A stretch of DNA of 22,307 nt from JBJHBP01 sp050485645 (GTDB lineage Bacteria > Pseudomonadota > Gammaproteobacteria > Steroidobacterales > Rariloculaceae): NCBI GenBank assembly GCA_050485645.1, contig JBJHBT010000047.1, forward strand, positions 1-22,307, given 5' to 3'. A model generated the notes under the pieces. The model was not told where the DNA came from. It saw only the letters and a list, made by a program, of their open reading frames with translations, and did not search any database. Positions 1 to 7,932 of this stretch are shown one piece after another (position 1 is the first letter of the stretch; the number at the start of each line of letters is the position of its first letter). Made by a program: the position numbers and the translations under genes.

Positions 1-71
1 AAAGGCACGCTAAACTAGCGCCGGTCAATCAGCACGTCAAACCACGCCCGCCAGGGCACGGGAGAGCATCA

Positions 72-1334
72 GTGAAGCAGAACGCGTTCTATGCGCAGTC
101 GGGCGGTGTCACCGCGGTCATCAACGCATCGGCCTGCGGGTTCATCGAAACCGCCCGCAAACACAAGGACCGCATCGGAAAAGTCTACGCCGGACGCAAC
201 GGCATCGTCGGCGCACTGACCGAGGATCTGATCGACACCGGAGGCGACAGCGCACGCACGATCGCCGGCCTCAGACACACCCCGGGAGGCGCTTTCGGCT
301 CCGCTCGCTACAAGCTCAAGGGCCTGGATGACAACAGGGCGGAGTACGAACGCCTGATCGAGGTCTTCCGCGCCCACAACATCGGCTACTTCTTCTACAA
401 CGGCGGTGGCGACTCCATGGACACGGCACACAAGGTGTCGCAGATGAGCCGCAAGATGAAATTCCCGGTCACCTGCATCGGCATTCCGAAGACCGTCGAC
501 AACGATCTGCCGGTGACCGATACCTGCCCCGGCTTCGGCTCGGTGGCCAAGTACGTGGCGGTATCGACCCGCGAGGCGGCGCTGGACGTGGCCTCGATGT
601 CGTCGACCTCCACCAAGGTGTTCATCCTCGAGGTGATGGGCCGGCACGCGGGCTGGATCGCGGCCGCCGGCGGGCTTGCCGGCGCCAACGCCAATGAGCC
701 GCCGCACATCATCCTGTTCCCGGAAATCCCGTTCGACGAGGCGGCGTTCCTTGCCCGGGTGCGCGAATGCGTGGACAGGCACGACTACTGCGTGATCGTG
801 GTGTCCGAGGGCACACGCCACGCGGATGGCCGGTTTCTCGCCGATGCCGGCACCCGTGACGCCTTCGGCCACGCACAGCTGGGCGGCGTCGCGGCCACGA
901 TCGCGGGCCTGGTGCGCGCGAAGCTGGGGCTCAAGTACCACTACGCGATTGCCGACTATCTGCAGCGCGCGGCACGCCATATCGCCTCGAAGGTCGATGT
1001 CGAGCAGGCCTACGCCGTCGGTGCCAGGGCGGTGGAACTGGCGCTGGCAGGCGAGAATGCCGTCATGGTCACGATCGATCGCAAATCGCACAAGCCGTAT
1101 CGCTGGACCACCGGCAGCGTCCCGCTGTCGAAGGTGGCGAATCGCGAGAAGCTCGTCCCACGCAGCTACATCAGTCGCGACGGCTTCTCGATCACGGCCA
1201 CCTGCCGTCGCTATCTGGAGCCGCTGATCAGCGGTGAAGACTACCCGCCGTACAAGGGCGGCCTGCCGACCTATGTGACCCTGCGCAACCAGCCGGTTGC
1301 CAGGAAGCTGAAGAACGAGTTCGTGGTAAAGTGA
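72..1334 (+). CDS. pfp: Pyrophosphate-dependent 6-phosphofructokinase
   Basis: Cytosolic enzyme that reversibly phosphorylates fructose 6-phosphate to fructose 1,6-bisphosphate using pyrophosphate instead of ATP. The PFK fold is clear over 420 residues: an N-terminal QSGG phosphate loop (about residues 10-12), the NGGGDS motif (110-115) and PKTVDND (139-145). In ATP enzymes the two phosphoryl-donor positions are Gly (GGDGS and PGTIDND). Here they are Asp114 and Lys140, the family hallmark of PPi use, so donor specificity is read from sequence but not tested. It starts with GTG at 72, preceded by the purine-rich GGGAGAG. It lies 188 bp upstream of a H+-pyrophosphatase gene on the same strand, an arrangement known from methanotrophs, suggesting a shared PPi economy. 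A TAAACT near positions 10-15 could be a -10, but the -35 would be at the window edge. Confidence 0.93.
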   Translation: MKQNAFYAQSGGVTAVINASACGFIETARKHKDRIGKVYAGRNGIVGALTEDLIDTGGDSARTIAGLRHTPGGAFGSARYKLKGLDDNRAEYERLIEVFRAHNIGYFFYNGGGDSMDTAHKVSQMSRKMKFPVTCIGIPKTVDNDLPVTDTCPGFGSVAKYVAVSTREAALDVASMSSTSTKVFILEVMGRHAGWIAAAGGLAGANANEPPHIILFPEIPFDEAAFLARVRECVDRHDYCVIVVSEGTRHADGRFLADAGTRDAFGHAQLGGVAATIAGLVRAKLGLKYHYAIADYLQRAARHIASKVDVEQAYAVGARAVELALAGENAVMVTIDRKSHKPYRWTTGSVPLSKVANREKLVPRSYISRDGFSITATCRRYLEPLISGEDYPPYKGGLPTYVTLRNQPVARKLKNEFVVK

Positions 1335-1522
1335 CGCGCTTTTCGCGCCCCCCTCCGGCACGGAGCCACGGCACGAAGGCAACAGAAGAAGTCCTTGCAG
1401 CCTGTTCGCGACCGGTGCGCCGGTCCGGGCCTGAGGCTGCGGCATTCAACTAGGCAAAGTCGGGTTCTGAACGGGCCGCAGCGCACGAAGCCCGTCATGC
1501 GCCTGGTAAGGGGAGGAAAACG
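1335..1522 (+). promoter_or_regulatory. Structured spacer/leader between pfp and hppA
   Basis: The 188-nt spacer contains two nested perfect inverted repeats: an outer 7-bp stem (1397-1403 with 1434-1440) enclosing a 6-bp stem with a 4-nt TGCG loop (1410-1415 with 1420-1425). This could form a branched hairpin in the hppA leader. There is no T-run, so it does not look like an intrinsic terminator. I do not recognise it as a known riboswitch. A strong Shine-Dalgarno (AGGGGAGGA) lies just before the hppA ATG at 1523. Whether hppA has its own promoter here is not clear. Confidence 0.4.
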
Positions 1523-3535
1523 ATGAATCCTGAACTGGCACTCTGGCTGTCCCTCGGGGCCGCACTGCTGGCCATCGGCTACGGTCTGGTCACCGCATCC
1601 TGGGTCCTGGGCCGTTCGCCCGGAAACGAGCGTATGCAGACCATCGCGACCGCGATCCAGGAGGGCGCCAATGCCTATATGAACCGCCAGTACCTCGCGA
1701 TCGGCGTGGTCGGGGTGGTGCTGCTGGTCGTCGTCTGGATCGCGCTCGGCGCGGCGATGGCCGTGGGTTTCGCGATCGGCGCGCTGTTCTCGGCCCTGGC
1801 CGGCTATATCGGCATGTTCGTGTCGGTGCGCGCCAACGTGCGCACCGCGCAGGCCGCCACGCAGGGCCTGTCGCCGGCGCTGGATGTGGCGTTTCGCGGT
1901 GGCGCCATCACCGGCATGCTGGTGGTCGGGCTGGGACTGCTGGCGGTGGCCGGCTACTACGGCACGCTGCAGGCCATGGGCATGGAACAGAGCGACATCC
2001 TGCACTCGCTGGTCGGCATCGCTTTCGGCGGCTCACTGATTTCCATCTTCGCCCGTCTGGGCGGCGGCATCTTCACCAAGGGCGCGGACGTCGGTGCCGA
2101 TCTGGTGGGCAAGGTCGAAGCCGGCATTCCCGAGGACGACCCGCGCAACCCGGCCGTGATCGCCGACAACGTCGGCGACAACGTCGGCGACTGTGCCGGC
2201 ATGGCCGCCGACCTGTTCGAGACCTATGCCGTGACGGTGATCGCCACCATGCTGCTCGGTGGCCTTACGGCAACGGCGCTGGGCACCGCCGCGGTGATCT
2301 ACCCGATGGTGCTCGGCGGTGTGTCGATCGTCGCATCCATCATCGGCACCTTCTTCGTGCGTACCTCCACCGGCAAGATCATGGGCGCCCTGTACAAGGG
2401 CGTGATCGTATCGGGCATCATCGCCGCCGTGGCGTTCTACCCGATCACAACAATAATGATCGGCGAGGGCGCCATGCAGCTGTATCTGGCCGCGCTGATC
2501 GGACTGGCGCTCACCGCCGCCATGGTGGTGATCACCGAGTACTACACGGGCACCAACTTCAAGCCCGTGAAGACCATTGCCGAAGCGTCCACCACCGGCC
2601 ACGCCACCAACATCATCGCCGGCCTGGGAATTTCGATGAAGGCCACGGCGCTACCGGTACTGGCCGTGTGCGCGTCGATCTGGGGCGCCTATCAGCTCGG
2701 TGGTCTCTATGGTCTTGGCATCGCGGCCACGACCATGCTGTCCATGACCGGCATGATCGTCGCGCTCGACGCGTTCGGTCCCATCACCGACAACGCCGGC
2801 GGCATTGCCGAGATGTCGGGTCTGCCCGCCGAGGTCCGTGAAGTCACCGACGCACTGGATGCGGTCGGCAACACCACCAAGGCCGTCACCAAGGGCTACG
2901 CGATCGGCTCGGCCGGGCTTGCCGCGCTGGTGCTGTTCGCCGACTACCGCTACAGCCTGGACGCGGCGGGCTTCGGCATGCTGTCGTTCGATCTTTCAGA
3001 CTATCGCGTGATCATCGGCCTGTTCATCGGGGGGCTGGTGCCGTATCTGTTTGGCGCGCTGGCCATGGAAGCGGTGGGCCGTGCGGCGGGCTCCGTCGTC
3101 ACCGAGGTGCGCAGACAGTTCCGCGAGATCAAGGGCATCATGGATGGCACGGGCAAGCCGGACTACTCCACGGCCGTCGACCTGCTCACCCGCTCGGCAA
3201 TCCGCGAGATGATCGTGCCGTCGATGATCCCCCTGTTCGTGCCGCTGGCGGTGGGCCTGCTGCTCGGCCCGCAGGCGCTGGGTGGTCTGCTGCTGGGCAC
3301 CATCGTCACCGGCCTGTTTGTTGCAATCTCGATGACCGCCGGAGGCGGCGCATGGGACAACGCCAAGAAGTACATCGAGGATGGCCACTTCGGTGGCAAG
3401 GGTTCGGAGGCGCACCACGCGGCAGTCACCGGTGACACCGTCGGCGACCCGTACAAGGACACGGCCGGCCCCGCCATCAACCCGCTGATCAAGATCATCA
3501 ACATCGTGGCGTTGATGATCGTGCCCCTGCTCTGA
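1523..3535 (+). CDS. hppA: K+-independent membrane H+-translocating pyrophosphatase
   Basis: Integral inner-membrane pump that couples PPi hydrolysis to proton translocation (or makes PPi from the proton gradient). The 670 residues are the usual bacterial length, with about 16 hydrophobic segments. The PPi/Mg-binding signature is intact: the Lys/Asp-rich stretch TKGADVGADLVGK (about 185-197) followed by DNVGDNVGDCAG (215-226). The C-terminal conserved block with TGDTVGDPYKDTAGP is also present. In the GNTTKAVTKG segment (449-458), Lys453 and Thr456 occupy the positions that are Ala and Gly in K+-dependent enzymes, so this belongs to the K+-independent, H+-pumping class. Start ATG at 1523 has an excellent AGGGGAGGA ribosome site. 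With the upstream PPi-phosphofructokinase it forms a pyrophosphate-handling unit. Confidence 0.96.
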   Translation: MNPELALWLSLGAALLAIGYGLVTASWVLGRSPGNERMQTIATAIQEGANAYMNRQYLAIGVVGVVLLVVVWIALGAAMAVGFAIGALFSALAGYIGMFVSVRANVRTAQAATQGLSPALDVAFRGGAITGMLVVGLGLLAVAGYYGTLQAMGMEQSDILHSLVGIAFGGSLISIFARLGGGIFTKGADVGADLVGKVEAGIPEDDPRNPAVIADNVGDNVGDCAGMAADLFETYAVTVIATMLLGGLTATALGTAAVIYPMVLGGVSIVASIIGTFFVRTSTGKIMGALYKGVIVSGIIAAVAFYPITTIMIGEGAMQLYLAALIGLALTAAMVVITEYYTGTNFKPVKTIAEASTTGHATNIIAGLGISMKATALPVLAVCASIWGAYQLGGLYGLGIAATTMLSMTGMIVALDAFGPITDNAGGIAEMSGLPAEVREVTDALDAVGNTTKAVTKGYAIGSAGLAALVLFADYRYSLDAAGFGMLSFDLSDYRVIIGLFIGGLVPYLFGALAMEAVGRAAGSVVTEVRRQFREIKGIMDGTGKPDYSTAVDLLTRSAIREMIVPSMIPLFVPLAVGLLLGPQALGGLLLGTIVTGLFVAISMTAGGGAWDNAKKYIEDGHFGGKGSEAHHAAVTGDTVGDPYKDTAGPAINPLIKIINIVALMIVPLL

Positions 3536-3541
3536 CCGGCA

Positions 3542-3583
3542 CCGCCTCGACCCGCCGGCGCATCCGCCGGCGGGTCGAGGCGG
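3542..3583 (+). terminator. Perfect 19-bp hairpin after hppA
   Basis: The 19-nt arm at 3542-3560 is exactly reverse-complementary to 3565-3583, with a 4-nt CATC loop, starting 7 nt after the hppA stop. No T-tract follows on either strand (ACTTCAG on +), so it is not a textbook Rho-independent terminator. It may terminate with help, protect the 3' end of the hppA transcript from exonucleases, or be a genomic repeat. Confidence 0.6.
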
Positions 3584-3606
3584 ACTTCAGTCGATGACAC
3601 CGGACC

Positions 3607-4530
3607 TTGCCTGACCACACCGTATCGCAGCCAAGGCCGGTTCTCGGCATCGCCCTGAAACTTGCGTCCGTTGCGCTGCTGGCCAGCATGGCGGCCTGCG
3701 TGAAGCACCTTGGGGCATCGCTGCCGATCGGCCAGATCGTTTTCGCGCGCGGCGTGATCGCACTGGTGCTGATCGCCGCCGTGGCGTGGTGGATCACGGG
3801 TCTGCATCTGCTCACCACGCGCAACCCTCGCGCGCATGCCTGGCGCTCGCTGTCGGGCACCATCAGCATGTTCTGCTGGTTCTACGCATTGACGCTGATT
3901 CCGCTGGCCGAGTTCACCGCGATCAGTTTCACCGCGCCGATGTTCCTGACCGTACTGGCGGTGATATTCCTGCGCGAGCGCATCCATGTGTATCGCTGCA
4001 GTGCGCTGATCGTCGGCATGATCGGTGTACTCATCGTCACCCTGCCGCACTTCAGGCCGGGCTCAGGCAGCACCCTGGGCGTGACGCTGGCGCTGGCCGC
4101 GGCAATACTGGCGGCGCTGGCGATCATGTTCGTCCGTCATATGAGCGGCGCCGGACGGGAGCATGCCGTGACCATCACGTTCTACTTCATGCTCACGTCC
4201 ACGCTGTGTGCGATCCCCACCGTGCTGTACGGCTGGAGTTGGCCGGACGCCGAGCAGTGGCTGTTCATCCTGCTGATCGGCGTGTTCGGCGCGGGCGGAC
4301 AGCTGGTCATGACCTATTCCTATCGCTATGCCGAGGCGTCGATGATCGCCCCGCTGGACTACTCAAGCCTGGTGTTCGCCGTCACGTACGGGTACCTGTT
4401 CTTCGGCGAAATACCGGGCTGGTCGATATGGACCGGCGCGCCGCTTGTGATCGCCGCGGGGCTGATCATCCTGTGGCGGGAGTATCGGCACAGCAGAACG
4501 GTTGTCGCACCGGCAACGCTGGAGAGCTGA
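3607..4530 (+). CDS. EamA/DMT-superfamily permease
   Basis: Inner-membrane transporter of the drug/metabolite (EamA, 10-TM) family. The 307 residues show two tandem halves of about five hydrophobic helices each. The first half holds the helix with LIPLAEFTAISFTAPMF (about residues 97-113) and the LRERI loop. The second half ends in the helix pair with DYSSLVFAVTYGYLFFGE, both typical of EamA repeats. The substrate cannot be read from sequence; relatives export metabolites or amino acids. The only usable start is TTG at 3607, because an in-frame stop lies at 3595-3597 and the next ATG is inside helix 1. The Shine-Dalgarno is poor, and a six-codon ATG mini-ORF (3594-3614) overlaps this start. 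It may be read through from hppA past the 19-bp hairpin. Confidence 0.85.
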   Translation: MPDHTVSQPRPVLGIALKLASVALLASMAACVKHLGASLPIGQIVFARGVIALVLIAAVAWWITGLHLLTTRNPRAHAWRSLSGTISMFCWFYALTLIPLAEFTAISFTAPMFLTVLAVIFLRERIHVYRCSALIVGMIGVLIVTLPHFRPGSGSTLGVTLALAAAILAALAIMFVRHMSGAGREHAVTITFYFMLTSTLCAIPTVLYGWSWPDAEQWLFILLIGVFGAGGQLVMTYSYRYAEASMIAPLDYSSLVFAVTYGYLFFGEIPGWSIWTGAPLVIAAGLIILWREYRHSRTVVAPATLES

Positions 4531-4579
4531 CGGCGGGTCGCAGCCACGGCAACCACGCCAGCGGCGGCCGGGCGCCGGT

Positions 4580-6901
4580 TCAGGCGGGCGCTGTCAGCGG
4601 GCGGGGTCTTTCGATGACGAAACCCTGCACGAAATCCACACCGAGCTGGCGCACGGTTTCGAACGCGGCCTGGTTCTCCACCTGGCCGGCGACGACGCGA
4701 AAGTCCAGCGTACGGGCCAGCTTCACCATCGCCGACACCATCTCGCGATTGACCTTGTCGCTTTCGATGTCGCGAAGATACATCCCGTCGATTTTCAGAT
4801 AGTCCAGCGACAGGTGCTTGAGGTTCGCAAACGAACCGACACCGCCGCCGAAATTATCCAGCGCGAAGCGACACCCCATGCCATGCAGCACGCTGATGAA
4901 ACGCTGTGCGTGATCGGGATGCGTCACCACCGATGCTTCGGATACTTCAAAGCACAGCATGCCCGGCTGTACGCCGGTGTGATCCAGCGTATCGACGACG
5001 AACTCGAGAAAGTCCTCATCGCCGAGCGTCTGGCCGGACAGGTTGACACTGACACTGCGGTGCTCGGGCAGATGCAGCGCGCCGCTGGCCAGCGCGGTCA
5101 GCGTGGTCTGTACGACCCAGCGATCGATATGCGACATCAGCCGGTAACGTTCAGCGGCCGCCAGAAACTGCGCCGGCGCGATACTGCGACCGCTCTCATC
5201 GCGCATTCTCAACAGTATCTCCGCGGCCGGCCCCTCCCTGAGTTCGCCGTCCAGCGCGATGATGGGCTGCACATAGAGTTCGAACAGATGATCTCTCAGG
5301 GCCTGCTGCAGGCGCTGCAGCCACTGAATCTCGCCGCGCTGCCTGGCCGCGATTTCGTCGCGGGCGGAGTACACATGCACGCGACCGCGGCCCTGGGTCT
5401 TCGCCACGTAGCACGCGGAGTCGGCGGCACTGAGCACCGTCTCGGCGGTGCCGCTGTCGTGCCCGACCTGCACCAGGCCGATGCTCATGCCGATGTCGAA
5501 CACGCGATCGCGCCAGGTGAACCGATACTCGGCAACGGCCTGGCAGACGTCGTCGGCTATCTGCCGTGCCTTGTCGAGCGGGCAGCCGGCAAGCAGCATC
5601 GCGAACTCATCGCCGCCGACGCGCGCCACGGTATCCGAATCACGAATACGTGCGCGCAGCAGCACCGCCAGCTCGCGCAGCAGGTTGTCGCCCGCGATAT
5701 GGCCGGAGGTGTCGTTGACGATCTTGAAACGGTCAAGATCGAGATACGCGACCACATGCGCGACACCTTCACCGCGCGCACTCGCCAGTGCCGAATCCAG
5801 TCGCCGCTCGAACTCGGCACGGTTGACCAGGCCGGTGAGCGCATCGTGGCTGGCCTGATAGGACATTTCGCGCGTCAGACCACGAATCTCGGACACATCG
5901 TGGAATATGATCACGCAGCCGGCCACCTCGCCCTCCGGCCCGCGAATCGGCGATGCCGTCAGTTCGGTTGAGAACTCACGGTCACCCTGCCGGCTCATCA
6001 ATACCGCACGCCTGCCCAGATTCACGCGGCGCTTCTCGTTCAGGCACTTGCGCACCGGATCACCCAGCGATTCACGGTCGACCTCGTCCACCAGCGCGAT
6101 GACATCGGTGAGCCGCTTGCCGATGCCGAAACTGCGCGACGTGCCGGTGAGCTGCTCGGCCGCCTCGTTCATGTAGTCGATGACGCCCAGCGTGTCGGTG
6201 GTGATCACACCCTCGCCGATGGATTCCAGCGTCACCCTGGCCTGCAGCTTGCTGCGCCCCAGCGAGGCTTCCATGCTCTTGCGATGGGTGATGTCCCTGG
6301 CGACCGTGATCAGCGCCGGCGCGCCGCGGAAGAAAATCCTTCGGCTGTGTACTTCCGCCCACAGACTGCCGTCGTCGGCGTTGATCAGCTGCACTTCCAC
6401 CGACGCCGGCGGCTCATCCGTTTCCAGCGTCTCGCTGACGAAGCGGCGCAGCAGCGTACGATAGGCAGGACGCAGCAGGTCCGTTACGGATTTGCCAAGC
6501 AGCGCCTCGGCGCCCACGCCGAACAGCCTGCCGGCAGCACGATTGGCGAACAGGATGTTGTCCGTATGGATCAGCGCCACGTCGGGCACCGTCTCGATCA
6601 ATGCATCGAACAGACTGTCCTGGTCGACGCCGGCGCGGGCCGCTTCTTCGGCGCGCTCCAGCAGGCGATTGATGCTTGCAGCCACATCAACGAAGGCGCC
6701 GGCACGGCCACTGACCGTCAGCCGCAACTCACGGCTTTCGGCCGCCAGCAGACGATGCACGTCCTTGCGCAGGCGCTCGACTTCCTGCCGCTCCCGGCGT
6801 CTGCGCCCTGCCACGGCCACGCAGATGATGCCCAGCGTCAGGACGACCACGCCCGCCAGTACAACGAGGATCTCTGCAAAACCCGTCACAGCTTCGTTCA
6901 A
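4580..6901 (-). CDS. Membrane-anchored PAS-PAS-GGDEF-EAL c-di-GMP protein
   Basis: Predicted c-di-GMP signalling protein of 773 aa. An N-terminal membrane helix (about 9-31) is followed by two PAS sensor domains (about 95-205 and 220-338), a GGDEF domain (345-510) and an EAL domain (525-770). The diguanylate cyclase site RVGGDEF (GGDEF at 429-433) is intact, and an RxxD inhibitory site (Arg420/Asp423) sits upstream. The EAL half keeps Glu561 (as E-I-L), Asn620, Glu652, Asp682, Lys703 and Gln759. However, the DDFG motif reads D682-N683-F-G, and the A-E-x-V-E motif reads A-G-Q-V-E (738-742). It is therefore likely a cyclase with an impaired or effector-only EAL domain (inference). The start is TTG at 6901 with an AGGA site about 10 nt upstream. 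The gene is convergent with the permease and divergent from the methyltransferase gene. Confidence 0.92.
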   Translation of the reverse strand: MNEAVTGFAEILVVLAGVVVLTLGIICVAVAGRRRRERQEVERLRKDVHRLLAAESRELRLTVSGRAGAFVDVAASINRLLERAEEAARAGVDQDSLFDALIETVPDVALIHTDNILFANRAAGRLFGVGAEALLGKSVTDLLRPAYRTLLRRFVSETLETDEPPASVEVQLINADDGSLWAEVHSRRIFFRGAPALITVARDITHRKSMEASLGRSKLQARVTLESIGEGVITTDTLGVIDYMNEAAEQLTGTSRSFGIGKRLTDVIALVDEVDRESLGDPVRKCLNEKRRVNLGRRAVLMSRQGDREFSTELTASPIRGPEGEVAGCVIIFHDVSEIRGLTREMSYQASHDALTGLVNRAEFERRLDSALASARGEGVAHVVAYLDLDRFKIVNDTSGHIAGDNLLRELAVLLRARIRDSDTVARVGGDEFAMLLAGCPLDKARQIADDVCQAVAEYRFTWRDRVFDIGMSIGLVQVGHDSGTAETVLSAADSACYVAKTQGRGRVHVYSARDEIAARQRGEIQWLQRLQQALRDHLFELYVQPIIALDGELREGPAAEILLRMRDESGRSIAPAQFLAAAERYRLMSHIDRWVVQTTLTALASGALHLPEHRSVSVNLSGQTLGDEDFLEFVVDTLDHTGVQPGMLCFEVSEASVVTHPDHAQRFISVLHGMGCRFALDNFGGGVGSFANLKHLSLDYLKIDGMYLRDIESDKVNREMVSAMVKLARTLDFRVVAGQVENQAAFETVRQLGVDFVQGFVIERPRPLTAPA

Positions 6902-6937
6902 CCTGGTCCTGTGAGCAATCTGGTACGCCCATGTCGT

Positions 6938-6955
6938 CGCTGGCAGATGCCAGCG
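6938..6955. promoter_or_regulatory. 18-bp palindrome, candidate operator
   Basis: CGCTGGCAGATGCCAGCG: two 8-nt arms with a 2-nt centre, about 37 bp before the TTG start of the c-di-GMP gene. The 2-nt centre fits a dimeric regulator site better than an RNA hairpin. A weak minus-strand promoter (TTACGA, 18-nt spacer, GATATG) lies just upstream, so the site would sit near the transcription start. Confidence 0.35.
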
Positions 6956-7127
6956 TCATATCGTTATTACACCGGCGGGCTCGTAACGCCCGGGTAAACA
7001 CGGCACCCTGGTCGGCAGCAGGCACCGCGGTCTCGGTGGGGCAAGGTCCCGTCGAGGACAGGAAATCAAGATACCGCATGCGGCTGCACGCAACAGCTGA
7101 TTTCACCATAATTCTTGAGATGTCGCC

Positions 7128-7156
7128 TTGTCTGGCTCCGATAAACTTCGTACTCT
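7128..7156 (+). promoter_or_regulatory. Candidate sigma70 promoter for PIMT-tolC
   Basis: TTGTCT (7128-7133), 17-nt spacer, TACTCT (7151-7156), about 60 nt before the methyltransferase ATG. Four of six positions match the consensus in each hexamer. Confidence 0.35.
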
Positions 7157-7215
7157 AGCCCGCTGTCCCCTACGGGCAGGTCGGCCCGCAACCAGCAGGA
7201 AGTCACTTTACAGGG

Positions 7216-7866
7216 ATGAACGTCGAGCTCGCCAGAACCCGGATGCTGGGCCAGCAGATCAGGGCATGGGATGTCCTGGACGACAGGGTCCTGCAAGTCC
7301 TGCGCGAAACGCCTCGCGAGGCGTTCGTTCCCGAATCGTACCGGGAGCTTGCGTTCGCCGACATGGAGATTCCGCTGGCCCACGGACAGCACATGATGAC
7401 GCCAAAGGTTGAAGGGCGATTGTTGCAGTCCCTGCAGATCGAAGCCGTGGATGACGTGCTGGAAATCGGCACCGGCACCGGCTACCTGACGGCCTGCCTG
7501 GCCAGGCTTGCGCGCTCGGTCACCTCGGTGGACATCCATGAAGAATTCTTCGCCACCGCCGGCCGTGTGCTGTCACGACATCAGATCAGCAATGTGAATC
7601 TGGCCTGCGCCGATGCTTTCTCGCTGGACACCAGGGCGCGCTATGACGCGATCGCGGTAACCGGGTCGGTGCCACGGCTCGACGATTACTTCATCCGCAT
7701 GCTCAAGCCCGGCGGACGACTGTTCATCGTCGCGGGACGAGAACCGGCAATGGAAGCTCAGGTGATACACCTGACCGCAACCGGCGACTGGATCAGCGAA
7801 AGTCTGTTCGAAACCGTCATCACACCGCTGACAGGCGCCGCCTCCCCTCCGCCGTTCAACCTCTAG
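7216..7866 (+). CDS. PIMT-family SAM-dependent methyltransferase
   Basis: Class I SAM-dependent methyltransferase related to protein-L-isoaspartate O-methyltransferase, 216 aa, predicted cytosolic. The PIMT-type N-terminus (REAFVPESYRELAFAD, about 34-49) precedes the SAM-binding motif LEIGTGTGYLTA (82-93) and an acidic post-strand motif (VDIHEEFF). Classical PIMTs carry a GQxxSxP segment with the Ser involved in isoaspartate methylation. Here it is GQHMMTP (57-63), so repair activity is uncertain. The gene sits 66 nt upstream of a tolC homologue on the same strand, an arrangement I recall from other gammaproteobacteria, so the pair is probably co-transcribed. The start ATG at 7216 has CAGGG directly adjacent; GGAAG further upstream may help. 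Confidence 0.82.
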   Translation: MNVELARTRMLGQQIRAWDVLDDRVLQVLRETPREAFVPESYRELAFADMEIPLAHGQHMMTPKVEGRLLQSLQIEAVDDVLEIGTGTGYLTACLARLARSVTSVDIHEEFFATAGRVLSRHQISNVNLACADAFSLDTRARYDAIAVTGSVPRLDDYFIRMLKPGGRLFIVAGREPAMEAQVIHLTATGDWISESLFETVITPLTGAASPPPFNL

Positions 7867-7932
7867 CCATGTGGGGCTGCAAGGCAGCGTCTTGAGTGGG
7901 GCATCCACCAGAACAAGCGAGCAGGAAACAGC

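Larger units (their letters stand above)
6902..7215. promoter_or_regulatory. Divergent intergenic region, c-di-GMP gene / PIMT-tolC
   Basis: 314 bp without a convincing gene; short open frames here have no recognisable features. It contains an 18-bp perfect palindrome near the c-di-GMP gene (6938-6955), a short CGGGC/GCCCG repeat around 6977-6993, and a candidate promoter toward the methyltransferase gene (7128-7156). Confidence 0.5.

Noticed and set aside
69..1445. Long minus-strand open frame opposite pfp
   Set aside because: Antisense shadow in GC-rich DNA; the plus-strand PFK motifs are unambiguous and the antisense translation is Arg/His/Gly-rich without domains.
4502..5971. 489-codon plus-strand open frame opposite the c-di-GMP gene
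   Set aside because: The opposite strand encodes clear GGDEF and EAL motifs; this frame shows no family features.
6931..7158. 75-codon plus-strand frame in the divergent intergenic region
   Set aside because: No ribosome site, no recognisable protein character, and overlaps promoter-like sequences.
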